From: Rhodocyclales bacterium | Lineage (GTDB): Bacteria; Pseudomonadota; Gammaproteobacteria; Burkholderiales; Rhodocyclaceae | Assembly: GCA_028292505.1 (NCBI GenBank) | Contig: JAQGMF010000001.1 | Span: 124,001 to 188,000 of the forward strand | DNA length: 64,000 nucleotides | Reading direction: 5' to 3' | In this document: piece by piece, positions 18,181-26,089 of the stretch | How positions within the stretch are numbered: the stretch's first letter is position 1 | Layout of the letters: every line of letters begins with the position of its first letter | Translations under genes and position numbers: made by a program | The notes under the pieces: model-generated | Seen by the model: only the letters and a program-made list of their open reading frames with translations | Told to the model about the DNA's origin: nothing | Databases searched by the model: none

Positions 18181-19458
18181 ATGTCTCGTAACGAAGAACT
18201 TTTCGCACGTGCTCAGCGCAGCATCCCGGGCGGCGTGAATTCGCCGGTGCGCGCTTTCCGCTCCGTCGGCGGCACGCCGCGGTTTCTCGCCAAGGCGCAA
18301 GGGGCTTACGTGTGGGATGCCGACGGCAAGCGCTACACCGACTACGTCGGTTCGTGGGGACCGGCCATTCTCGGCCATGCGCATCCCGAAGTGGTCGAAG
18401 CCGTACAGCGCGCCGCAGTCGATGGCCTGTCGTTCGGCGCGCCCACCGAGCGCGAAGTCGACATGGCCGAGTTGCTCATCGAACTGCTGCCGAGCATGGA
18501 GATGGTGCGCCTCGTGTCTTCCGGCACCGAAGCGACGATGAGCGCAATCCGCCTGGCGCGCGGCTTCACCGGACGAGATGCCATTGTCAAGTTCGAGGGT
18601 TGTTATCACGGTCATGCCGACAGTCTGCTGGTCAAGGCCGGTTCGGGTTTGCTGACCTTCGGCAATCCGTCCTCGGGCGGCGTGCCGGCCGATTTCGCCA
18701 AGCACACCATCGTGCTCGACTACAACAATCTGCCACAGCTGGAAGAATTGTTTGCCCTGCGTGGCAGCGAGATTGCGGCCGTCATCATCGAACCCGTGGC
18801 AGGCAATATGAACCTCGTGCGCCCTTCGCAAGCCTACATGGATGGTCTGCGTGATTTATGCACACAGCATGGTGCCGTGCTGATCTTCGACGAGGTGATG
18901 ACTGGGTTCCGCGTCGGCCTTACCGGCGTGCAGGGGCTCTACAACATCACACCCGACCTCACCACGCTGGGCAAGATCATCGGTGGTGGCATGCCGGTCG
19001 GCGCTTTCGGTGGGCGTCGCGACATCATGCAATGCATCGCGCCGCTCGGTTCGGTGTATCAGGCGGGTACGCTGTCGGGCAGTCCGGTGGCAGTGGCGGC
19101 GGGACTGGCGACCTTGCAACTGATCCGGCAGGCAGGCTTCTACGAGAGCTTGTCGGCGCGCACCCAGGCATTTGCTAGTGGCATAGCCGCGGCCGCCATG
19201 AAGCACGGCGTCGCCTTCAGTGCACAATCGGTCGGTGCCATGTTCGGCCTGTATTTCAGCGCCACGCCGCCGACGAGTTTCGCCGAAGTCATGGGCAGCG
19301 ATCGTGAACGTTTCAATCGCTTCTTCCACTTGATGCTGGAGGCCGGCCACTTCCTCGCGCCCTCGGCGTTCGAGGCGGGTTTCGTGTCTGCGGCACATAC
19401 GGATGAGGATATTGCCGCGAGCGTCGCAGCGGCGGACGTGGCGTTCGCTGCGTTGTAG
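18181..19458 (+). CDS. hemL: Glutamate-1-semialdehyde 2,1-aminomutase
   Basis: PLP enzyme that makes 5-aminolevulinate from glutamate-1-semialdehyde in the C5 tetrapyrrole route. Motifs: [13 protein letters not shown] at the N-terminus, [41 protein letters not shown], and the PLP Lys265 in [17 protein letters not shown]. The 425 residues are full length. Its TAG stop lies inside the left arm of a large inverted repeat shared with convergent mgtE. With hemF in the same window it gives two separated heme genes; no hemA is seen. Confidence 0.97.
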   Translation: MSRNEELFARAQRSIPGGVNSPVRAFRSVGGTPRFLAKAQGAYVWDADGKRYTDYVGSWGPAILGHAHPEVVEAVQRAAVDGLSFGAPTEREVDMAELLIELLPSMEMVRLVSSGTEATMSAIRLARGFTGRDAIVKFEGCYHGHADSLLVKAGSGLLTFGNPSSGGVPADFAKHTIVLDYNNLPQLEELFALRGSEIAAVIIEPVAGNMNLVRPSQAYMDGLRDLCTQHGAVLIFDEVMTGFRVGLTGVQGLYNITPDLTTLGKIIGGGMPVGAFGGRRDIMQCIAPLGSVYQAGTLSGSPVAVAAGLATLQLIRQAGFYESLSARTQAFASGIAAAAMKHGVAFSAQSVGAMFGLYFSATPPTSFAEVMGSDRERFNRFFHLMLEAGHFLAPSAFEAGFVSAAHTDEDIAASVAAADVAFAAL

Positions 19459-19569
19459 GGCGGAACTCCGCAGGAGGTTCCGCCAGCCGCCATCAGGCGG
19501 CCTCAAGGTCACACTGTGATGCTGCGGCGTATCGCAATATGGCGGAACCTCCTTCGGAGTTCCGCCCTA
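19456..19569. repeat. 30-bp inverted repeat joining the ends of hemL and mgtE
   Basis: Arms at 19456-19485 and 19540-19569 are reverse complements with a single mismatch. Each arm starts TAGGGCGGAAC and can also form its own hairpin (GGCGGAAC with GTTCCGCC). A third hairpin (GCCGCC-atca-GGCGGC) lies at 19486-19501. The TAG at each outer end is the stop codon of hemL (plus) and of mgtE (minus). It is a REP/BIME-like unit placed between convergent genes and probably acts as a bidirectional transcript end. Confidence 0.85.
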
Positions 19570-21021
19570 CATCAACAATCGCGACGCCAAGCCAAGGAAG
19601 ATGAAAAAGCCACCGGAGTCGGTGCAGGCGGTGATCATCACGGACGAGCCGAGTGCTGGATCGCGGCCCAGGCGCACCAATGTCATTGGGATACACACAC
19701 CCATCATGCCGGCCAACAGCAGGTTGAGTGTCATCGCCAAGGTGAGCACCAGCCCCAGCGATATGCTGTGATACAGCGCCGCGGCGACCACGCCCAGCAA
19801 GCCGCCCCACACGATGCCGTTGAGCAACGCTACGCTCAGCTCCTTGCGTAGCAGGCGCTTGAACATATCGCGGTGCACCTGTCCCACGGCAATGGCGCGC
19901 ACGATCATGGTGATGGTCTGGTTGCCGGAGTTGCCGCCGATGCCGGCGACGATGGGCATTAGCGCGGCGAGGGCGACCAGCTTGGCGATAGAGCCTTCGA
20001 AGGCGCCGATCACGCGCGAAGCGATGAAGGCGGTAACGAGATTGACAGCCAGCCACGACCAGCGGTTGCGCACCGAGTCCCACACCGAAGCGAAGATATC
20101 TTCCTCTTCCTTCAAACCGGCCTGGCTGAGCAGTTCGGATTCGGATTGGTCGCGGATGAAGTCGACCACGGTTGCCACCGTCAGTCGTCCGATGAGTCGC
20201 CGATCGCGATTGGTGACCGGCGCGGAGACAAGGTCGTAACGCTCGAAGGCCTTGGCTGCGTCGGTAGCTTTGTCGCCGGGATGCAGGCACAGCATGTCGG
20301 TCAGCATCAGCTCGCCGACGCTGCTTGCCGGGTCGTTGATAAGCAAGCGATGCACTGGCAGTACGCCGAGCAGGCGTTCGTCGCGGTCTATGACAAATAA
20401 CTGGTCAGTGTGATCGGGCAATTCGTCGAAACGGCGCAGATAGCGCATGACGACTTCGAGCGTCACATCCTCGCGCACCGACACCATTTCGAAATCCATC
20501 AGCGCGCCGACCGCGTCCTCTTCGTAGGACATAGCCGCGCGCAACTGTTCGCGCTCCTCGGCATCGAGGCCGAGATAGACGTCGTCCATGACCTGCTTGG
20601 GCAGGTCGGGCGCCAGATCGGCGAGTTCGTCGGCGTCGAGTTGCTCGGCGGCGGCGACCAGCTCGGCCGTGTCCATCGATTCGATGAGCGACTCGCGCAC
20701 GGCATCGGAGACTTCGAGCAGCACCTCGCCGTCGCTGATCTGCGAGTCTTCGCCGCGAATCAGATCCCATACGAAGAGACGATCGTCGAGCGGCAGCGCT
20801 TCGAGCACGAAGGCGATATCGGCCGCGTGCAACGCCGAGAGCTTGCCGGTGAGCCGCGTCACGTTTTGCTTGTGAACGAGGTTCTCGACCAGCTCGTGGT
20901 TCTTCATCTCCTGGCGATGGACCAACTCCTCTTCACGTTTTTGACGGGCGAGCAGCGCCTGCACCTCGCGCAGGGTGTGCTGCATGTCATCGTGATGGAG
21001 CTGTTCGGGCGTGTTGACCAT
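19567..21021 (-). CDS. mgtE: Magnesium transporter MgtE
   Basis: Mg2+ channel of the inner membrane. The 484 residues show the N-terminal MgtE superhelical domain (LSALHAADIAFVLEALP, about 40-150), two CBS domains (about 150-275; SVREDVTLEVVMRYLR, VLPVHRLLI), and a C-terminal membrane domain with five spans that includes the conserved GIGGNSGNQTITMIVRAIA. The cytoplasmic domains gate the channel by Mg2+ binding in known family members. It is convergent with hemL. Confidence 0.95.
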   Translation of the reverse strand: MVNTPEQLHHDDMQHTLREVQALLARQKREEELVHRQEMKNHELVENLVHKQNVTRLTGKLSALHAADIAFVLEALPLDDRLFVWDLIRGEDSQISDGEVLLEVSDAVRESLIESMDTAELVAAAEQLDADELADLAPDLPKQVMDDVYLGLDAEEREQLRAAMSYEEDAVGALMDFEMVSVREDVTLEVVMRYLRRFDELPDHTDQLFVIDRDERLLGVLPVHRLLINDPASSVGELMLTDMLCLHPGDKATDAAKAFERYDLVSAPVTNRDRRLIGRLTVATVVDFIRDQSESELLSQAGLKEEEDIFASVWDSVRNRWSWLAVNLVTAFIASRVIGAFEGSIAKLVALAALMPIVAGIGGNSGNQTITMIVRAIAVGQVHRDMFKRLLRKELSVALLNGIVWGGLLGVVAAALYHSISLGLVLTLAMTLNLLLAGMMGVCIPMTLVRLGRDPALGSSVMITACTDSGGFFIFLGLASRLLM

Positions 21022-21153
21022 GGCAGGATTATGCTGAAGTGCCGATGGGAAGAGCGGGCGAGTGTAACCCAGCTTTTGCGCCCTAAATCGGGATTAGTGC
21101 ATGCTGATCGATGCTGCCATGCGCGAACATCAATTCCCCGTCGTCGATTTGCC

Positions 21154-21846
21154 TTACGGCACTTCGGCGTAGGCCATGCGCGCGAGTACCCGGCCGGAAT
21201 GTGCGATCAGGCGCGACGGATAAGTTTTCTCGAATTTGCGCGGATTGGGCAGCATCACGGCGATATGCGCGGCCTGGTTGGCGTTGAGCTGGGCAGCAGG
21301 AATATTGTAGTAATGCCGCGCAGCGGCTTCCGCACCGAAGATGCCATTGCCCCATTCCACGACGTTCAGATAGACCTCGAGAATGCGGCGCTTGTCCCAG
21401 AAGGTCTCGATCATTACCGTGATGATCGCCTCCTGCGCCTTGCGCACATAGCTGCGCGAGGGCGAGAGAAACAGATTCTTGGCGAGCTGCTGGCTGATGG
21501 TCGAGCCGCCAGCCACCGACTTGCCCTTGCGCTGATTCTTCTCCAGCGCCTTCTGCATGCCTTCCCAGTCGAAGCCCTCGTGGTCGACGAACTTGTCGTC
21601 CTCGGCGGCGACGACGGCGCGTTTCAGATGCACCGAGATGTGCCCGTAGGGAACCCATATGTATTGCAATTGCGCGCCGGGATTCTTTTCGCGCAGCTCG
21701 CTCTGGCGCAGCGACATGAAGCTGGTGGTCGACGGCGGTACCCATTTCCACCACAGCACATGACCGAGCAGCCAGACCTGGTAGGCCAGCACGAACAGGA
21801 CGAGGGCGATGAGGGTGCGTTTGATCAGACGTGCGACGGTACGCAT
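21154..21846 (-). CDS. mtgA: Monofunctional biosynthetic peptidoglycan transglycosylase
   Basis: Polymerises lipid II into glycan strands at the inner membrane (GT51 family). The start at 21846 gives 230 residues, an N-terminal anchor (TLIALVLFVLAYQVWLLGHV, about 8-28) and a short periplasmic linker. The GT51 motifs follow: AAEDDKFVDHEGFDWEG with the catalytic Glu, GGSTISQQLAKNLFL, RKAQEAIITVMIE and EVYLNVVEWGNGIFG. An ATG further out at 22005 would add 53 residues without conserved character. No penicillin-binding transpeptidase domain is present. It is divergent from the lipid-type cluster starting at 22101. Confidence 0.93.
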   Translation of the reverse strand: MRTVARLIKRTLIALVLFVLAYQVWLLGHVLWWKWVPPSTTSFMSLRQSELREKNPGAQLQYIWVPYGHISVHLKRAVVAAEDDKFVDHEGFDWEGMQKALEKNQRKGKSVAGGSTISQQLAKNLFLSPSRSYVRKAQEAIITVMIETFWDKRRILEVYLNVVEWGNGIFGAEAAARHYYNIPAAQLNANQAAHIAVMLPNPRKFEKTYPSRLIAHSGRVLARMAYAEVP

Positions 21847-22100
21847 GAACGGGCTTTTGCCGCAGATGTGGGTTGCTGAGGGCGCAGAGGATTGCAGAGA
21901 CGCCGCGCCGACGCAAGCGCCGTGCATCGTCGCGCGCGACCGGGAAATATACCCTTGCGGGCGAAGTGTCTCGCCAAGACATATATTGCGGTATTCTCCG
22001 TGCATGGCGTAGCGCTGATCGATAGATTTCAGCTGACGGCTATGTCACCCCACTCGCAGCACAAATACTCGCAGCACAATTTCTTGCCAAGGAGTTTGCT

Positions 22101-23132
22101 TTGCCAGTTAGCGAGGTCGTCCCCTTTACATCTGCCGATGGTTTTCAGTGCAACCTGATCCATGTGCAAGGTGACGGTGCGTCGGTGCCGCACAAGGGCC
22201 CGGTGCTGCTGGTGCACGGCGCTGGCGTGCGCGCCAATATCTTCCAACCCAAAGTCGAGACCACGCTGGTCGACTACCTGCTTGCCAGCGGTTATGACGT
22301 CTGGCTGGAAAACTGGCGCGCCAGCATCGAGTTCGCACCGAACCGCTGGACGCTCGATCAGGCTGCTGCCTACGATCATCCCGCCGCCGTGCAGAAAGTG
22401 GTGGAGCGCACCGGCGCCGCCGAGATCAAGGCGGTGATCCACTGCCAGGGCTCGACCAGCTTCATGATGAGCGCGGTCGCCGGCCTCGTGCCGCAAGTCA
22501 CCACCATCGTCAGCAATGCGGTCGCCCTGCATCCTGTCGTCCCCACCCTTTCCCGCTTCAAGCTTGCCGTCGCTTCGCCGCTGGTGGCGAAAATGACCGA
22601 CTACCTCAATCCACAGTGGGGGCTTCATGCCGATGGCATCGTGCCGAAGATACTCGCCGGCCTCGTGGCGATGACGCACCACGAATGCGATAACGCCGTC
22701 TGCAAGTTTTCGAGCTTCACCTATGGCACGGGCTTTCCCGTGCTGTGGCGTCACGAGAATCTCAACGACGAAACTCACGAATGGCTCAAGCACGAATTCG
22801 CCAGCGTGCCGATGCGCTTCTTCGATCAGATCGGTCGTAGCGCGCGCAAGGGCCAGCTCATCTCCGTCGAAGGCCTGCCGCAGTTGCCTGCCGAATTCGC
22901 CGCGCAGCCGCCACGCACGAGCGCACGTTTCGCTTTCCTGGCGGGCGAGCAGAACGTCTGCTTCCTGCCCGAGAGCCAGGCGCGCACTTTCGATTTCTTC
23001 GAACAGCAGCGCCGCCATTTTCATTCGCTGCATATCCTGCCTGACTACGGACATCTCGATGTCTTCATCGGCAAGAATGCGGCGCGCGATGTGTTCCCCA
23101 TCATCCTCGACGAACTCGATCGACCTCACTAG
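22101..23132 (+). CDS. Alpha/beta hydrolase with Cys in the nucleophile position
   Basis: First gene of the six-gene cluster. The start is a TTG at 22101; AAGGAG at 22089-22094 with 6-base spacing decides it. The 343-residue alpha/beta hydrolase fold is seen from VLLVHGAGVRANIF (oxyanion region), YDVWLENWRAS, and the elbow AVIHCQGSTSF in which Cys115 occupies the place of the usual nucleophile Ser of HSQGG. The C-terminal block ILPDYGHLDVFIGKNA supplies the catalytic His. The same LDVFxGKNA ending is known from hydrolases linked or fused to GMC/cholesterol-oxidase-like enzymes, and a GMC oxidase closes this cluster. Substrate unknown; an ester or thioester of a lipid is my inference. Confidence 0.85.
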   Translation: MPVSEVVPFTSADGFQCNLIHVQGDGASVPHKGPVLLVHGAGVRANIFQPKVETTLVDYLLASGYDVWLENWRASIEFAPNRWTLDQAAAYDHPAAVQKVVERTGAAEIKAVIHCQGSTSFMMSAVAGLVPQVTTIVSNAVALHPVVPTLSRFKLAVASPLVAKMTDYLNPQWGLHADGIVPKILAGLVAMTHHECDNAVCKFSSFTYGTGFPVLWRHENLNDETHEWLKHEFASVPMRFFDQIGRSARKGQLISVEGLPQLPAEFAAQPPRTSARFAFLAGEQNVCFLPESQARTFDFFEQQRRHFHSLHILPDYGHLDVFIGKNAARDVFPIILDELDRPH

Positions 23133-23153
23133 GACTCATTAGGAGTAATAAGC

Positions 23154-24020
23154 ATGGGCAGGCCAAAAAGATTGGAAGAACAGGCAGGACGCTACGCACT
23201 GGTGGACGGCATTCCCTTTCTATTGCCGGTTAACTCTTTCAAATCGCCGGCGTTGATGGCGGCCTTTAGCATCGACGCCGACAAGGCCGCCGCGCTGATG
23301 CCCGGCAATGAGCTGCATCCCTTCCGACTATGGAACAGGGGCTTGCTGGTCATCACCGTGGTGAATTACGTCGAGACCAATATCGGCAAGTACATCGAGT
23401 ACAGCATCGCGATTGCCTGCACGCATGGCAGCAAGCCCGCTCCGCGTCTGCTGCCGGGCATGTTCATGAAAACCTTCGGCACCGGCCAATATGTATTCGA
23501 CCTGCCGGTCAGCACCGAGGTCTCGGTGAAAGGTGGAAAAGGCATATGGGGCATGCCCAAGCATCAGGCCAATCTCGATTTCGTTGTTGGTGACGAATGG
23601 GTCAGCAGCCAGTACGATCTCGACGGCCAACTTGCCATGCGCATAGACGTAGCGCGGCCGAAGAAGGCGTGGTTGCCGCTGAACCTGGGTGCCGTCAACT
23701 ACTGCGCATTTCGCGGCCTGTTGATGGCGTCATATATCTACTTCAAGGGCAAGCTTGGTTTCTCGCTGATGAAGAAGGGATCTGCGCGTCTGACCATCGG
23801 CGACCATCCGCGCGTGCAAGCGCTCAAGGGCCTGGACATCAGCGCGGACCCATTGTTCTGCGGATTTTTCCCCGAGACGGCCGGTGTCCTCGACGACCAT
23901 TTCGAAGCATGGTTCCTCAGCGAGAAGACACCGCCTGCCAAGCCAATGGAAGGGATGGAGAGCGTCGTGAATCTCGAACAGAAACAGGAGTGGCTGGCGC
24001 CGCCGAATCGCAAGGACTAA
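23154..24020 (+). CDS. Acetoacetate decarboxylase-like protein
   Basis: The 288-residue protein fits the acetoacetate decarboxylase (ADC) superfamily. The diagnostic segment is GGKGIWGMPKHQANLDF, matching the GRE-xGxPKK block of ADC, where the first Lys forms the Schiff base. That Lys is kept, while the second Lys, which lowers its pKa in true ADC, is His here. The chemistry may therefore be a decarboxylase, aldolase or hydratase reaction on a beta-keto acid rather than acetoacetate. It begins 21 bases after the hydrolase gene with GGAGTAATAAGC before the ATG. It ends before a MITE-like repeat. Confidence 0.8.
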   Translation: MGRPKRLEEQAGRYALVDGIPFLLPVNSFKSPALMAAFSIDADKAAALMPGNELHPFRLWNRGLLVITVVNYVETNIGKYIEYSIAIACTHGSKPAPRLLPGMFMKTFGTGQYVFDLPVSTEVSVKGGKGIWGMPKHQANLDFVVGDEWVSSQYDLDGQLAMRIDVARPKKAWLPLNLGAVNYCAFRGLLMASYIYFKGKLGFSLMKKGSARLTIGDHPRVQALKGLDISADPLFCGFFPETAGVLDDHFEAWFLSEKTPPAKPMEGMESVVNLEQKQEWLAPPNRKD

Positions 24021-24031
24021 TAAAGTCATCC

Positions 24032-24122
24032 GTCATTCCCGCGAAAGCGGGAATCCACTTAGTGGCAATGAGCGTTTCGTAGAAGTGGATTTCCGCGAAT
24101 TTGCCAACCTCGCGGGAATGAC
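24032..24122. repeat. MITE/REP-like palindromic element
   Basis: A 91-base element bounded by a perfect 13-bp terminal inverted repeat (GTCATTCCCGCGA / TCGCGGGAATGAC). A second, inner pair (GCGGGAATCCACTT with one mismatch) makes a long hairpin. The GTCATTCCCGCGAAAGCGGGAATCC type is widespread in proteobacterial intergenic regions. It sits between the decarboxylase-like gene and the small membrane protein gene, inside what otherwise looks like one operon. Confidence 0.85.
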
Positions 24123-24161
24123 GATATGTAAGGGGGAGCGTCATATGGGGGAATGCACTGC

Positions 24162-24554
24162 ATGAACAAGCTGAAAAACTACCTGGGAACAATCGTCGCC
24201 CTGATCGCCATCCTCACCATCGTCAGCGGCGCCGTACAGATGCTCTGGCCGTGGCTCGTGCTCAAAATGATCGGCGGTTCGCTCGACGCCGGGTCGCAGC
24301 ACTCCTTCGGCATCATCGGCATGTTCATGATGCTCTTCGGGGCGCTGACCTTGCACGGGCTTATGACAGAATCATCTCCCGCGTTGTTGTGGGCTAGCAT
24401 CCAGAAACTCGGTGCCTTTCTCGCCGTGGCACTTGGCGTGCATAACCACGTGTTTTCTTCACTCGCCATGGCGGTCGCCTCCTTCGATCTGCTGTCCTTT
24501 TTCCTGATGATCGTCTTCTGGCGCAAGATGGTCACCGGCGGGTTGGCATCATGA
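24162..24554 (+). CDS. Small four-span membrane protein, unknown function
   Basis: The 130 residues contain about four hydrophobic segments (about 7-30, 45-65, 72-92 and 98-122), with few charged residues apart from a basic end. I choose the ATG at 24162 because GGGGGA lies 9 bases upstream; an ATG at 24153 has no room for a ribosome-binding site. Its stop overlaps the start of the patatin gene (ATGA), so the two are coupled. I do not recognise the family. The context suggests an inner-membrane partner of the lipid-acting enzymes around it. Confidence 0.8.
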   Translation: MNKLKNYLGTIVALIAILTIVSGAVQMLWPWLVLKMIGGSLDAGSQHSFGIIGMFMMLFGALTLHGLMTESSPALLWASIQKLGAFLAVALGVHNHVFSSLAMAVASFDLLSFFLMIVFWRKMVTGGLAS

Positions 24555-26086
24555 AGACATCAGTCGCACTGGCGGCCGACGCCGCCGAAACCACACGCCG
24601 CTCGCTCGTCCTCGCCGGCGGTGGTATGCGTGTGGCATGGCAGGCCGGCGTACTCAAGGCTCTGTACGAAGCCGGCCTGCGTTTCCAGCATGGCGATGGC
24701 ACTTCCGGCGGCACGATGAACCTGGGCATGTTGCTCTCCGGCTTGACGCCGGACGAGATGTGCGAGCGCTGGCGCAGTCTCGATGTGAAGGATTTCGTCT
24801 CCCTCCTGCCGTTGCGCGATTACCTCAAGGGCCTTGATGCAAAAGCGATGGGCAGTGCCGATGGCATCGTCGAGAAAGTCTTCCCGCACCTGGGTATCGA
24901 CCCAGCGCGCATCCGCATGGCAGAAGGCATGGCCGGCAGTTTCAACGTCTGCAACTTCAGCCTCAAGACCAATGAAGCGGTGCCGCACACCGAGATCGAG
25001 CTCGACCTGCTGGTTGCCGGCATTTCGCTGCCGATCTTCATGCCGGCGGTCAAGCGTGGCGATACAGAGTACCTCGATTCGGTGTGGATCAAAGATGCGA
25101 ATGTCATGGAGGCGGTCAGGCGTGGTGCCGAGGAGTTGTGGCTGGTGTGGTGTATCGGCAATACGCCGCGCTATCGCGATGGCGCCTTCAACCAGTACGT
25201 ACACATGATCGAGATGAGCGCGGCCGGCAAGCTCAACGAAGAGTTGGCCTGGGTGCGCGACCTCAACGAGCGCATCGCGCGCGGCGATTCGCCATACGGG
25301 CAGCGCAAGCAGATCACGTTGCACGTGATCAAGCCGGTGAAGCCGTTGCCGCTCGATCCCGACTTCTACCTCGGCCGCATCGATGCTGCAACGCTGGTTG
25401 ACCGCGGTTATGCCGATGCCATGCGCTGCCTGCGCGCCGGTGTTGCGCAAGGTGTGGCATTGACGCCTGCCGCGACACAGATGCAGGACGCCGGCACGGG
25501 CATCGCCTTCCGCGAAACCATGGCGGGGTTCTTTGCGCTCGGCGCCAGCGATCCCACGGCAGGCGCTGTGCAGGGCAAGACAGCCAATACGCATTTGGCA
25601 TTGCATGCCAGCATCGACATCGACGATATCGCCGCCTTCATCGCCGACCCGCAACATGTCAGCGGCCTCAGCGGGCATATCGACTTTGCGCCGATGGGCA
25701 TGAACATCCCGGCCTCGCACGGCGTGTTCGCACTGTTCATGCCGGGCGACGAGCCCAGTTTGCGCTGGATGGTGTACGAACTCGGCTTCCAGCATGGCGG
25801 CAAGGACTACTACCTCGCCGGCAAGAAGGAAGTGCGCGTCGCTTCGATCCTGCATATGTGGTCGGCGACGACGACCTTATACACGCGTCTGCATGAAGGA
25901 CGCGACGCCAGTGGTCCGGTTGTCGGTGCCGGTGTGCTGACGCTGGGCGTGAGCGCCTTGATGAGCCTCGCTTCTACCTTTCATGCGACCAATGGCCCCT
26001 CGATAGGAAAGCGCTTCGCCGCGATAAGTCAGTTCATTGGCTTCTTCACCCGTTCGCTGGTATCCACTTATGTGATGCGCCGTTAA
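24551..26086 (+). CDS. Patatin-like phospholipase
   Basis: Patatin-family acyl hydrolase of 511 residues. The oxyanion loop is LAGGGMRVAWQAG (residues 21-33) and the nucleophile is Ser52 in GDGTSGGTM. The usual DG[GA] motif with the catalytic Asp is replaced by KDANV (Asp182), so the dyad is probably intact but the loop is unusual. The region after about 300 is not a known patatin part; it includes a segment around 350-440 (HASIDIDDIAAFIADP) resembling a separate substrate domain, and ends in hydrophobic stretches. No signal peptide is present. It overlaps the gene before it by 4 bases and is followed by the phosphoesterase after 3 bases. Confidence 0.85.
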   Translation: MKTSVALAADAAETTRRSLVLAGGGMRVAWQAGVLKALYEAGLRFQHGDGTSGGTMNLGMLLSGLTPDEMCERWRSLDVKDFVSLLPLRDYLKGLDAKAMGSADGIVEKVFPHLGIDPARIRMAEGMAGSFNVCNFSLKTNEAVPHTEIELDLLVAGISLPIFMPAVKRGDTEYLDSVWIKDANVMEAVRRGAEELWLVWCIGNTPRYRDGAFNQYVHMIEMSAAGKLNEELAWVRDLNERIARGDSPYGQRKQITLHVIKPVKPLPLDPDFYLGRIDAATLVDRGYADAMRCLRAGVAQGVALTPAATQMQDAGTGIAFRETMAGFFALGASDPTAGAVQGKTANTHLALHASIDIDDIAAFIADPQHVSGLSGHIDFAPMGMNIPASHGVFALFMPGDEPSLRWMVYELGFQHGGKDYYLAGKKEVRVASILHMWSATTTLYTRLHEGRDASGPVVGAGVLTLGVSALMSLASTFHATNGPSIGKRFAAISQFIGFFTRSLVSTYVMRR

Positions 26087-26089
26087 GTC

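Noticed and set aside
20410-21879. 489-codon plus-strand frame spanning parts of mgtE and mtgA
   Set aside because: It crosses two real genes on the other strand and resembles no family.
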